DNA of 64,000 nt, from positions 310,001 through 374,000 of the forward strand of contig OX596344.1 of assembly GCA_951394405.1 (NCBI GenBank). The letters are read 5' to 3'. Of this stretch, positions 22,701 through 32,300 are shown one piece after another (the stretch's first letter is position 1; the number at the start of each line of letters is the position of its first letter). The position numbers were made by a program, and so were the translations under genes. The notes below the pieces were generated by a model. It searched no databases, was not told the DNA's origin, and saw only the letters and a list, made by a program, of their open reading frames with translations. This DNA comes from Coprinellus micaceus (lineage: Eukaryota; Basidiomycota; Agaricomycetes; Agaricales; Psathyrellaceae).

Positions 22701-22859
22701 CGCGCCCATCTTCTCTACGATGACCGTGCCCGTGCCCGTAGTTTTGACCGCGCCCGTCTTGACCTGGCTGACCGTGCCCGTCTTCTCTGCGATGACCGCG
22801 CCTGTTTGTTCCACCGTGCCTGTGCCTCTCCCTGTACCACCCTTGTTTCCCGCCCTCAT
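19773..22859 (-). CDS. KDZ cargo 5: Zn2Cys6-like cluster plus long coiled coil
   Basis: A 1028-residue open frame without introns. The N-terminus is a Thr/Gly repeat (TGTVEQTGAV...) encoded by a CCGTG array. At about residues 301-331 (about 21,955-21,865) a cysteine cluster is spaced C-x2-C-x6-C-x8-C-x2-C-x6-C with a basic stretch before it (KQRKRAPRPVK), much like fungal Zn(II)2Cys6 DNA-binding domains but with a longer loop. Residues about 600-950 form a charged coiled coil, and the C-terminal 70 residues (SASASHHGS repeats) sit on another CACGG array. By family such a cluster binds DNA, so a DNA-binding partner for the element is a fair guess. Upstream exons (22,868-28,168) end only 8 nt away in another frame and may belong to the same gene. 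Confidence 0.65.
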   Translation of the reverse strand: MRAGNKGGTGRGTGTVEQTGAVIAEKTGTVSQVKTGAVKTTGTGTVIVEKMGAVETTGAGTVIGGNTGTGGQENTGTGTGSQENTDLVDTTGTGAHGQEKTGTVDKGKGKLGGNTRRGRGTGGRKRKEKGGGGSGKDDMDVDADDEGAEQDDRDGDLRMATPGTDESGDFTLGPKPILVIDFDSPLMDDFDFGSDVPLSLTTELKRKTPMASPIVDEETDGSRTKRARFAPDKGASKDSAKGDKEAGGSKSGTKAGKTKEKVVPKRSRGKAASTGVKQEEGETKQRKRAPRPVKDAVGVNEAKCKQCVDRNKECKYVVKGQACHSCRGLKIRCDPVAEGNEEGTEGTGAVSGLEGFVTEGEGEGNAGSGHVRDETQGASEAKDHPVAPIEDQVEEGQNVAVGGIVEEDPKAKEAEIKAPHPREKLIKRMRASSGPKPKTDQQETQDDEPLATGGGSGTEVDPNAPGSSSVGVRRSVRKQDELKKLQEQKKADEEVASRKSAHVRSFLVHVGRETDTTMYGLDGLKVTPDDPRAPSTGPLTSVTGPSPTVQPQAQDEGTHLPPPPGNTQSHRSRTRSVTPAHAHEMVAPTVQEEVVRLHDRQLLTESKVGQLHGEVRVALREAERIKEMDKTLVGMRDFQGELDGDLRTAEEAHESLSMELGEFKASTKKSLSEIGGQLKLHASKLKAHGDNGNDRARAHEALAEKLKEIENRVRDPGHLSAHLQTEQSAFSEADKTRYQGVVDGVAQAQAGVENLREMDAAMGTRVARLEVELTAVKGSKELDENIAEDVGRLREKVEGAATEISGFGEKLEAIQAALEEDKVKRKEELAAAVAEGLREQLQQLKEKEGEELDRVQGMMYDMEASLSSASQKGIDELKQRVDDLHARISTIQEEATSFRTEVHTNLDKILMAVNRISPPSPLQLTTPRTPVRTGTTIRIPPSAKSVAVSASQHEPASASASHHGSASVSASHRGSAPVGGGKPVAHGGAVPVGTNAPVPGPSTARPEMRIITAGSKLSSPRSVYHALC
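19853..20030. repeat. CACGG array 5 (3' coding end of cargo 5)
   Basis: GCGGACACGGACGC, CACGGGCGCGG and related words occur three or more times with a 33-bp larger period (cccaYgatgagaagcgga). They are read on the minus strand as SVSASHRGS-type repeats. Confidence 0.75.
22551..22845. repeat. CCGTG array 6 (5' coding end of cargo 5)
   Basis: About 295 bp of CCGTGCCCGTG units mixed with ttctcctgacc and ttctctgcgatga spacers. They are translated on the minus strand as TGTGTV...EKTGAV repeats. Confidence 0.85.
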
Positions 22860-23464
22860 TTCGTCAGCTATCTCCCTGAAGATGGCTTCGATCTACTCAC
22901 CGTGACCCCCTTGCTGGGCGGAATTCCCAATGCCTGTTGAAGTCCTCTTTTCATGGACTCCTCATCCCCTTCCCCTGCCTCCTGCTCGATTGCCGTGACC
23001 ATAATCGGGCTGTGTATCATTGCGATATCTTGTTGGGTGAGTGGACCTTTGGCGAGCAGGCCAGTCTGCCCAACCACAACCTTAAGCCATGCTTTGACCA
23101 CTTTCGTTCGGTTGAATGCTCCCCTCCCCCCATATGTTCGTATCCCCAGCATGGATTCACCCTAGTCATGTATGAGGGACAGGTGTTATTTACTGATTTG
23201 AATTATCCTTACAGTGAGGAGGCGTAGTTTCTCTCTTTTTTCGCTGCCATCGCCGTCCCCTATGGTCCATGTCGCGGCCTCTCTGACTATCTGATCAAGT
23301 TCGTTGAGCTTCTCCTGCGTGCACTGGGCTGAACCGGGTGACGCAAACTGGTTGAGAACGTTGCTCATTGGCTTGGTGAACGCGTTCGTTTTGCTGCAAT
23401 GTTGTTGGATTAGATCAAGATGACAACAGAGTCCGTTTCCATTTCGCTGAATGCTCACATTGAT

Positions 23465-24521
23465 CACCTCAGTCACATGGACCCACCTATCCCTTAGGTA
23501 TGAATATGTTGCAGGATCCACTACCTAAGCGGAAGGCCTACCCTGGACAGATCCAGCCCTTCTCATCCAGGTCCAGCCTTGGACTGGTCCTGCTCTTGGA
23601 TCCAGTATCCACCTGGTGTCCACATCCATGGTCCATTGGCTCTGGTCCTGTCCACATGGATCTGGTCCATTTGTCACACTGTCACACTGAGAGTGATGGG
23701 GTGTCTGGGGTCCTGGTGGCTGGAGCAGTTTTTCCCCACGGTTCAGCAGCCTGCATTTTGCTTGCCTACTGGTCAGGCCTGCTGTTTTACAGGTACTGTG
23801 TCTACCCAGGCCACTGTTCATCACCAGGTGGGGCTTTTTTTTTCTAATAAAAAAATCATTTGGGATTTTGGGCTAAATGGCATGCTGCTTATGCCCATGC
23901 TAACAGCACTACTACCACCTCCTTGCTTCACTCACACTGTATTTGGGTTAGAAGTGATATTATAATTTTGTACAAAAAGGTCAGAATCTTTAGATTAAGA
24001 AATGCATATGAACATGTTATCAGGCCCAGTACCTAAGTGTTGAACCCTACCTGGATCTGTCCAGCCCCTGCCTGGTTCTGGTCCATTCTAGGTCCAGTGG
24101 GTCCAGTGAGTCCATCCAGGATTGGATCCATCCATCTGGATCTGATCCAGCTGCTGGACATGTCCAGCCATGACATCATCTGTGCCTGGAACTACATTAG
24201 GAAGGTGATGTCATGGATACCAAATATAGATATGATGTCATAAAGATCAGGCACAGGTACCAGATTTGATGGCAGATAGCCTTGCCATCAAATGACATCA
24301 CAGATCTCAGGAACAGGTACCAGATTTGATGGGACATAATCTGTCCATCAAATGACATCACAGGCACCGGATTTGATGGACACAATATGTCCATCAAATG
24401 ACATCACACTCATTTAGATAAGAGCAAACAATACTCGTTGCTCTCTATCTCTATGGCTTGTGGCCCGATAAGGAAGATTTGGGCATCATTAGAAAGCGTT
24501 GAATTGGGGCTTTCCATATCT
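23465..24521 (+). repeat. Left inverted repeat of the nested transposon
   Basis: Matches the reverse complement of 27,064-28,120. The inner part (24,260-24,410) holds three tandem hairpin units, each of type TTTGATGG...CCATCAAATGACATCA, and the outer part is rich in TCCAGG and GGATCCA words. Confidence 0.9.
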
Positions 24522-25657
24522 TCTCACCATTTGTTAACTCATTCAATTCCTGCAATATAATAATGTAAACTATTCAAATCACTTGAAATGCCACTTTGCG
24601 AGCTCACCTCTTGCTTGTAATATACAATGTTTGATCCAATTACTTTGTGGGACTTAAGCCTACCAACAAATACTACCTAATGCACAATCCCATACCTCTC
24701 CATCCCCTTCTAATCAATACCAAACAGCCCAAATTGTGCATCAGTCAGAGAATCATCACCATGCTGTCCAACTCACCAATGATCCAAGCCCCTCCTGGAC
24801 AATGTAAGCTGTTTAAATGATGCTTACATACCTCATACACCATACCATAATGTATCTTCACTCCAAACTTGAAACTGGAAGCACAACAAGGGGATAGGAG
24901 CATAATTGCATAGACAATACCAGTGTTTGTGCCAAATCAGCAGGAAGTCAACTGTGGGAAAGTTACCACTTATGGGAAATGAAACAAGAGCAAGAAATAG
25001 AATGGAAATCAAAAAAACAGGAAGGAAAACGGATCAGGGGTTGCAAAGATATGGAAGGTGTACCAGGTTTTGGCTGACTTTGAGTAGTGGATCCTACTAC
25101 TTCTGTAATGTCTTGTTACAAAGTGACTGTTTCTCCCATATCTTTTGAGTGTGTGGTCCGTTTTCTTTACAGTCTTTTGTAATATGCCCACATTCATGTC
25201 CCATTCACACTTTCTAAGGCCATTCGGTGTGGGAGCATGCACAGCCACCATAGATAGCCAAACACTAGAATTTCGCCTGTTTTCTTCAGGAGAGGTGTAT
25301 TGTGTGTTACTTGGATATTGTGGTGTTATTACTCCACTTTCCCACTAGAAACAGGTCATTTAACCACTGGTATGATTTGTGAAACATAGGTGCTGTTGCT
25401 TGGGCACCACAGCTTGCATATCGCACATCTTGTCTGCCACATTGAATTGTGTGAGTCTATGACTGAAAAAGGAAGAATAAGCTATGAAAGGTCCTGGGAC
25501 TGGTGTATTGGATACACCACTTTGTTCTCTGCCCTAAGATTCATCCTGTACTGCTGCTTATCTGTATTTATTTAGACAATACGCAATGAACAACACAGAT
25601 ATCAAGCTAAACCACTTCCTGACAGGGTTGCAAGCATTGGGTTCACCAGGACAAACC
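24522..25657. other. Unique core of the nested transposon, no gene seen
   Basis: 1136 bp between the arms. ORFs are under 85 codons and lack family features. It is AT-rich compared with the surroundings. Confidence 0.5.
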
Positions 25658-25783
25658 AGATATGGAAAGCCCCAATTCAACGCTTTCTAATGATGCCCAA
25701 ATCTTCCTTATCGGGCCACAAGCCATAGAGATAGAGAGCAACGAGTATTGTTTGCTCTTATCTAAATGAGTGTGATGTCATTT
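24578..25783 (+). repeat. 1206-bp sequence left of the gap, repeated right of it
   Basis: Appears identical by eye to 25,984-27,189 in the same direction, with an offset of 1406. It includes 126 bp of the right inverted repeat. The copy ends exactly at the gap, as two overlapping contig ends would. Confidence 0.9.
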
Positions 25784-25983
25784 NNNNNNNNNNNNNNNNN
25801 NNNNNNNNNNNNNNNNNNNNNNNNNNNNNNNNNNNNNNNNNNNNNNNNNNNNNNNNNNNNNNNNNNNNNNNNNNNNNNNNNNNNNNNNNNNNNNNNNNNN
25901 NNNNNNNNNNNNNNNNNNNNNNNNNNNNNNNNNNNNNNNNNNNNNNNNNNNNNNNNNNNNNNNNNNNNNNNNNNNNNNNNNNN
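25784..25983. other. Assembly gap (200 N)
   Basis: Exactly 200 undetermined bases. ORFs drawn through it are meaningless. Confidence 0.99.
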
Positions 25984-27189
25984 ATCACTTGAAATGCCAC
26001 TTTGCGAGCTCACCTCTTGCTTGTAATATACAATGTTTGATCCAATTACTTTGTGGGACTTAAGCCTACCAACAAATACTACCTAATGCACAATCCCATA
26101 CCTCTCCATCCCCTTCTAATCAATACCAAACAGCCCAAATTGTGCATCAGTCAGAGAATCATCACCATGCTGTCCAACTCACCAATGATCCAAGCCCCTC
26201 CTGGACAATGTAAGCTGTTTAAATGATGCTTACATACCTCATACACCATACCATAATGTATCTTCACTCCAAACTTGAAACTGGAAGCACAACAAGGGGA
26301 TAGGAGCATAATTGCATAGACAATACCAGTGTTTGTGCCAAATCAGCAGGAAGTCAACTGTGGGAAAGTTACCACTTATGGGAAATGAAACAAGAGCAAG
26401 AAATAGAATGGAAATCAAAAAAACAGGAAGGAAAACGGATCAGGGGTTGCAAAGATATGGAAGGTGTACCAGGTTTTGGCTGACTTTGAGTAGTGGATCC
26501 TACTACTTCTGTAATGTCTTGTTACAAAGTGACTGTTTCTCCCATATCTTTTGAGTGTGTGGTCCGTTTTCTTTACAGTCTTTTGTAATATGCCCACATT
26601 CATGTCCCATTCACACTTTCTAAGGCCATTCGGTGTGGGAGCATGCACAGCCACCATAGATAGCCAAACACTAGAATTTCGCCTGTTTTCTTCAGGAGAG
26701 GTGTATTGTGTGTTACTTGGATATTGTGGTGTTATTACTCCACTTTCCCACTAGAAACAGGTCATTTAACCACTGGTATGATTTGTGAAACATAGGTGCT
26801 GTTGCTTGGGCACCACAGCTTGCATATCGCACATCTTGTCTGCCACATTGAATTGTGTGAGTCTATGACTGAAAAAGGAAGAATAAGCTATGAAAGGTCC
26901 TGGGACTGGTGTATTGGATACACCACTTTGTTCTCTGCCCTAAGATTCATCCTGTACTGCTGCTTATCTGTATTTATTTAGACAATACGCAATGAACAAC
27001 ACAGATATCAAGCTAAACCACTTCCTGACAGGGTTGCAAGCATTGGGTTCACCAGGACAAACCAGATATGGAAAGCCCCAATTCAACGCTTTCTAATGAT
27101 GCCCAAATCTTCCTTATCGGGCCACAAGCCATAGAGATAGAGAGCAACGAGTATTGTTTGCTCTTATCTAAATGAGTGTGATGTCATTT
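25984..27189 (+). repeat. 1206-bp sequence right of the gap
   Basis: Direct copy of 24,578-25,783. See that entry; probably the same physical DNA assembled twice. Confidence 0.9.
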
Positions 27190-28120
27190 GATGGACATAT
27201 TGTGTCCATCAAATCCGGTGCCTGTGATGTCATTTGATGGACAGATTATGTCCCATCAAATCTGGTACCTGTTCCTGAGATCTGTGATGTCATTTGATGG
27301 CAAGGCTATCTGCCATCAAATCTGGTACCTGTGCCTGATCTTTATGACATCATATCTATATTTGGTATCCATGACATCACCTTCCTAATGTAGTTCCAGG
27401 CACAGATGATGTCATGGCTGGACATGTCCAGCAGCTGGATCAGATCCAGATGGATGGATCCAATCCTGGATGGACTCACTGGACCCACTGGACCTAGAAT
27501 GGACCAGAACCAGGCAGGGGCTGGACAGATCCAGGTAGGGTTCAACACTTAGGTACTGGGCCTGATAACATGTTCATATGCATTTCTTAATCTAAAGATT
27601 CTGACCTTTTTGTACAAAATTATAATATCACTTCTAACCCAAATACAGTGTGAGTGAAGCAAGGAGGTGGTAGTAGTGCTGTTAGCATGGGCATAAGCAG
27701 CATGCCATTTAGCCCAAAATCCCAAATGATTTTTTTATTAGAAAAAAAAAGCCCCACCTGGTGATGAACAGTGGCCTGGGTAGACACAGTACCTGTAAAA
27801 CAGCAGGCCTGACCAGTAGGCAAGCAAAATGCAGGCTGCTGAACCGTGGGGAAAAACTGCTCCAGCCACCAGGACCCCAGACACCCCATCACTCTCAGTG
27901 TGACAGTGTGACAAATGGACCAGATCCATGTGGACAGGACCAGAGCCAATGGACCATGGATGTGGACACCAGGTGGATACTGGATCCAAGAGCAGGACCA
28001 GTCCAAGGCTGGACCTGGATGAGAAGGGCTGGATCTGTCCAGGGTAGGCCTTCCGCTTAGGTAGTGGATCCTGCAACATATTCATACCTAAGGGGTAGGT
28101 GGGTCCATGTGACTGAGGTG
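27064..28120 (-). repeat. Right inverted repeat of the nested transposon
   Basis: Reverse complement of 23,465-24,521, ending CTGAGGTG at 28,120, followed by the CATTGAT target copy. Confidence 0.9.
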
Positions 28121-28211
28121 CATTGATGGACCTTCCCACAGCTGTTCAAGAAGATCGATGCCGATCATCAATAGTCGTTGCTTCAATACGCCTCCCTCCA
28201 CTACCACGATC

Positions 28212-28960
28212 ATGGAGGCTCAAATATCTACGTCTGCGAAGGGAGATGTTTCCGGTAAGGATTGTTCACGATTGTACCGTAACTTTTTCAATTCACCCCC
28301 ATTCGCAGCTGACCTCGCCATGGACGTCGATGGTGCCGCGATCACGGTCGAAGAGGGCGGTGTTGCGCAGCAAGGTGTGTCCGTCCTCTATTGGCTGCCA
28401 GAACATTTGACTCATTGAGACCTCTCTTGGGGTTCCCATTGGTAGACGATGTCTCCTCCCCGAATGATGACTTGGGCGATCTTTGCTCAAGTTCTCCAGT
28501 TGACCACGACTTCGGGGACATCTGTTCCAGTACGCCCGATCACGAGCCCCAGGCTGTTCCTGATCAACGCACTCTCAAGGAAAAGTTATGAGACAAGGAG
28601 GCGGAGGCAGCTAGGGTTTGGAAGGAGGTAAACGACAGTTTTCTGAAGAAATTGGACCTCGATCCCGCGCTCATCCAGAATTGGATGCCAAGGGGAATCG
28701 ACATGAGTTGGAGTGCGCGTAGTTTGAACGCCATGTCCATCTCCCGCCAATTCGTCGAGGCTCAGCGGGATGACTTGATTACAACGAGGGATGATGAGAT
28801 CGCCCACTTCAAGAGGCATGTCCACATCCGCCTGGACTTGGATAGGGCCCTCAGTGCTGTCAAGCGTGCTATGAAGGCCCAGCAGAAACATACCATGATC
28901 GAGGATATCTTGAGGTCCCAGTTCTCGAGCAAGGATGGTGTTTTGGTTGAGAACGATTGA
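28212..28960 (+). pseudogene. KDZ-element cargo protein 6, one in-frame stop
   Basis: Three exons in phase: 28,212-28,254, 28,309-28,374 and 28,446-28,960, about 208 codons. The middle has two copies of a D.GD(L/I)CSS(S/T)PDH-like unit, and the C-terminal part (KKLDLDPALIQNW... to QFSSKDGVLVEND) is helical. A TGA at 28,589-28,591 interrupts the frame (TLKEKL then DKEAEAARVWKEV), most simply a CGA to TGA change. It is divergent from cargo 5, with only 43 bp between the two start codons, so a shared promoter is likely. No domain was recognised. Confidence 0.6.
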
Positions 28961-29065
28961 TATCTATCTCTATACATGTAAACTACTATGTTCTATAACT
29001 CTTCTCGTCACTGCCCATGTTCATGTGGTTATATTTCCCTATTTACCCCCTGGCCGTCCTTCTCC

Positions 29066-29215
29066 TGAGTGGACCGTGCACAGCCAGCAAATTGGTGGCC
29101 CGTGTGCCGTGCCCGCTCTGGTGCCAGAACCAATTGATGGCCCGGTCCGCCAACTGGCCGTGAACGGTCACGGCCAAACGGTCACGGCCAAACCGGACAC
29201 GGCTGGTGTCCGCCC
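29066..29215. repeat. CACGG/CCGTG array 7, right subterminal region
   Basis: Contains GTGGCCCGTGTGCCGTGCCCG, two copies of AACGGTCACGGCC and an ACCGGACACGGC word, close to the right terminus. Related words occur at the left subterminal region. Confidence 0.7.
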
Positions 29216-29262
29216 GCTCCTGCCATTTTAGGAAATTGATCGGGGTGCCAATTTGGCTGAGA

Positions 29263-29340
29263 GGGCTAGCTGGCCTCGTTAGCTCATCTGATGTGGTGCA
29301 CACGGCTGCCTCGTTAGCCCATTGATCGATGATGGCACTG
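29263..29340 (-). repeat. Right terminal inverted repeat of the KDZ element
   Basis: Reverse complement starts CAGTGCCATC at 29,340 and ends GGCCAGCTAGCCC. It pairs with 6,075-6,153 (see there). Confidence 0.65.
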
Positions 29341-32300
29341 TTGTGTCGTGTGTTGGCCTTCCCCAGGTTAGAGCAAACTAGGCTCTCGAACGGCCCTTCC
29401 TGTCACGGTCTTCCTCCCCGCGCAACACCAGGCGACATTACCTCTCTGTCCTGGTTATGGCATGCGCTGGAGGGGTACAAGGGGCCGGTCTCGCTTCCGT
29501 TACGGAGTGTTGATTCGAACACATTTTCCTCATCCAAGCCACAAATGTATTGGCGCGGAGGAACAGGCAAAGGCGGAAGTGATGTTGAGGTATAGTACAT
29601 ACCTCTCTAATGCTACACAATGTCCCATGCTCAAAGAGACACAGTCCTCACGTTTCATCAGCCCTTACCAGGGCCCCATCTCAAGATTTGAGCAAATACA
29701 CAGTCAAAGGATCCTCCCCTGAAGTCGTACACAAGCGTGCGAGCAGACAGGATAGCGGCAGGGTAAACAAATTCTGCTTCGTCTACAAGGCTATCCCCGT
29801 GCTTACCTCTCTGAACAGAACGACCCTCGACCTGGTCGAATGCACCTCTAGGGTGTCTCTACCCGCTCTCGGCGCCCGCGACCTGTCCATCAGCCCCCAT
29901 TATTGACCCCACCGCCACCCTATGTTCCCTGGACCCACAGCGCCCTGCCAACCCCAGCGAAGGATCGAAGAAGCTGAAGGCCGCCGTCACCGAGAAGACA
30001 ACTCGAAGGCTTCCCCTCCACTTGGCCTCACCAACGATCCCGAGCACCCGTAGCGCCCCGATACGGTGCACATCAGGGTGTGCGTCCTCGACCGGCTTCC
30101 AGGTGAACACGAACTTCAGCGTTGCGCGGCTGGTCGGGGACCTCAGACGGGGACGTAAGGAGTATTGCAATCGCCAAGGCGAAGGAGGATGCAAGGTTCG
30201 GGCAGGTGGGAGTGCCTCAACCCGGTACCTGGATGGCCCATAGTGCGCATTATTGTATATTCGCCGCCTGTGTACGATAAATAGGAGGCTATGTTGATGA
30301 GAGCCATAGATCGCGGTCACGAATCCCTCCGAATATACTGAGTCCCACTTGTGAGTCCATTGGGCGTCTATTTCATCGGAAGGTGCGTCCTTAACGCTAC
30401 ACATCCCCGTTGCCCCTAGGAGGGTTATATCGACTACTAGGGTGTGTCTACATTTCTCCCCTGTTTTCCCTCGTACTCACACTCACCACAACTCAATAGC
30501 CCCTCAACCCCTAGCACTATCACGAAACTAGCGTGTACCTCCCCTGCGTGAAATATGATGGTCATAGACCATGGTTAGCATTGTAATTCTTGCTCTATGA
30601 GGTAGGTGATGTCGAGTGGGACTTCATAGGTCGAGGATTGGATATCCATCGTTCCTTCGTCCCCCATCGTAACGCGGAGGCCCGCAGTGTACGAGCCTAG
30701 GGTTGGGCGGCTTCGGGTCCGATGGCGAAGGATTCAGTGGAGACCTGGAGATTCGGCGAAGCGTACAGGGAAGGGGGTTCGAAGAGACCAGCTCTTGCTT
30801 TTGGATCTTGTTCGTATTAGTTGATGCAGCAGTGGTGGGGAGAACCACGGGCCAGGGCCCCAATCGTGGTTTAGCCTTGGAGTAGGGTGCATTCAAGGCC
30901 GGAGAGGTCGTGCGATTATGTGTAGATACCGTAGAGAAATGCGAGGCTTGCAAAGGTCGCGAAGATATAGTCAGCTCATTTCCCCCATATTCCCAGAAGA
31001 AACGAAATGTACCTCTCTCCAGTTTCGCCCCCAGTGTTCCCTTCTCCTAGAGCACTCGACAAGTCCGCGCCGGGGTACGAGGTGCATTGACTTCGGATGG
31101 CAAGGGTCATGCCGGCAGTTGGAGGGACTGGTCCAGGGCCGATATATTGGATTTGTGTTGAAGGTGGGGAGGATCGTGGCCCAAGAGGACGGATTCGGCA
31201 CGACTCTGGTAGGTCGCGTCAGGGAACGTCTAATTGCAAGGAGTGGAGAAGTTTCAGTCAGCACATACCCAAGCTCCTCGCATATCACCTCCGAAGGAAT
31301 AAAGTGCACCGTTCTCCAGCTGAACAAGCCCAGAGCCCCTCCTCATGCGTAGGGTATTCAGTAATACGATGCATGAATCCAGAATCGCGGGACAAGAGTG
31401 CAGAAGTGGTCATGGATCTATCGTAAGCCCTGGTGGCGACTGGAGGTGATGAGTGGAAGAGTTGAGGTGCTGAGGAATGAGGCTGTTCAAGGCGCCCTTC
31501 AAACCACAAAGGATAGCATGGAGAACAGGGCAGTGATGAGTGTGCGATCCAGCCAAGCCATGAAGTCCGCCGTTTTCCTGCTCCCACAGGTAGGTGTCGA
31601 CTCGAAGACGAAGATGCGTGAGGGCCATGGGCGATCATGAGAGGAGGGAGCAAGGAGAGGTTTGATGGCCGCTTTGACCGACCCGCTGAACTCTTCCCGC
31701 TACCTCCACCACCTCGACTCTTGTCTCAACGCTTACTTACTCTACGACCCTACTCTACTCCGCCTCTCAGCTCGTCCCACTATTCCGTCATACCCGAGTC
31801 AGGGCACTGCTCAAATTCCCAGAACAAACCTTCTCTTGCTCTTGCTCTCGTTCCATCGCCAATACGGATGACCCATGATTGTACACCCAAGTCCTGGGGT
31901 GGCGAACGGCTTGAAACCCTCGAGGGCCATGATGCTTCCTCCTTCACCTCTCCCGCTAGAACCCATCTGATGATGAATACGACAAAACCTCAGTACTAGC
32001 GGGCAGACCGACGAAACGACGGACCTCTACTGGCTTGACGCCCCCAGCAACCCTTCTCATCTCACGGGGGTTGAGAATCGTAGGAATGTGGCAAGTCGTA
32101 TCTGGTACGTTCTATGCCCACTCGTTTATAGTTTGAACCTCATCGTTCTATAGCATTGAACAACAACAAAATGCTGCCCTCCACGATGGGACAACCTCCC
32201 TCATCCATCTACCCAGCACCCGATGCCCACAACAACCTTTTGAGCCTACGCTAAGCCTCCGCCATTGCCACCTCCGGTCCTACATATCCCTTGTCGGTCC

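Larger units (their letters stand above)
23465..28120. mobile_element. Nested non-autonomous transposon with 1-kb inverted repeats
   Basis: Inverted repeats of 1057 bp (23,465-24,521 and 27,064-28,120) begin CACCTCAGTCACATGG and are flanked by a 7-bp direct repeat CATTGAT (23,458-23,464 and 28,121-28,127). The arms are nearly identical, with a few differences such as TATCCC against TACCCC near the tip. If the assembly duplication is removed, the element is 1057 + 1136 + 1057 = 3250 bp. No transposase frame was seen inside; all ORFs are short. The superfamily is undecided: 7-bp duplications do not point clearly to one group. CpG is scarce inside. Confidence 0.85.
22868..28168 (-). pseudogene. 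Cargo 5 upstream exons, split by a nested transposon
   Basis: Removing the nested element and one target-site copy gives a sensible gene start: exon 1 from ATG at 28,168 (MIGIDLLEQLWEGPS), intron with donor GTGAGC and branch TCTAAT (23,458-23,394), exon 2 23,393-23,213, intron 23,212-23,162, exon 3 from 23,161. Exon 3 (LGIRTYGGRGAFNRTKVVKAW...) runs to a stop at 22,868, while a frame shifted by one runs into the 1028-residue protein just below. I think it was one gene, but I found no intron that joins the frames. The transposon target duplication ATCAATG overlaps the exon 1 donor. No domain was recognised here. Confidence 0.5.
6075..29340. mobile_element. Giant KDZ-type DNA transposon with TET/JBP gene and cargo
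   Basis: The segment is bounded by inverted termini of 79 and 78 bp, both starting CAGTG. It contains a KDZ transposase (minus), a TET/JBP oxygenase (plus) and at least six further genes that pack closely in both orientations. Length as assembled is 23.3 kb; a nested 3.25-kb transposon and an assembly duplication account for about 4.7 kb of that. No convincing target-site duplication was found (8 bp left ggccttag, 8 bp right ttgtgtcg), so either end may be slightly off or altered. The association of TET/JBP genes with KDZ elements in basidiomycetes is published; treating all genes between the termini as one unit is my inference, supported by the motif arrays restricted to this interval. Confidence 0.75.

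Noticed and set aside
24240..24420. CRISPR-like repeat series
   Set aside because: The three units are hairpins within a transposon arm in a eukaryotic genome, with no spacers of constant length and no cas genes.
25758..26026. ORFs containing runs of X across the gap
   Set aside because: They are made only of undetermined bases.
28391..28591. Cargo 6 as a complete short protein ending at 28,591
   Set aside because: The same frame continues cleanly for 123 codons after the TGA, so a premature stop in a longer gene is the better reading.
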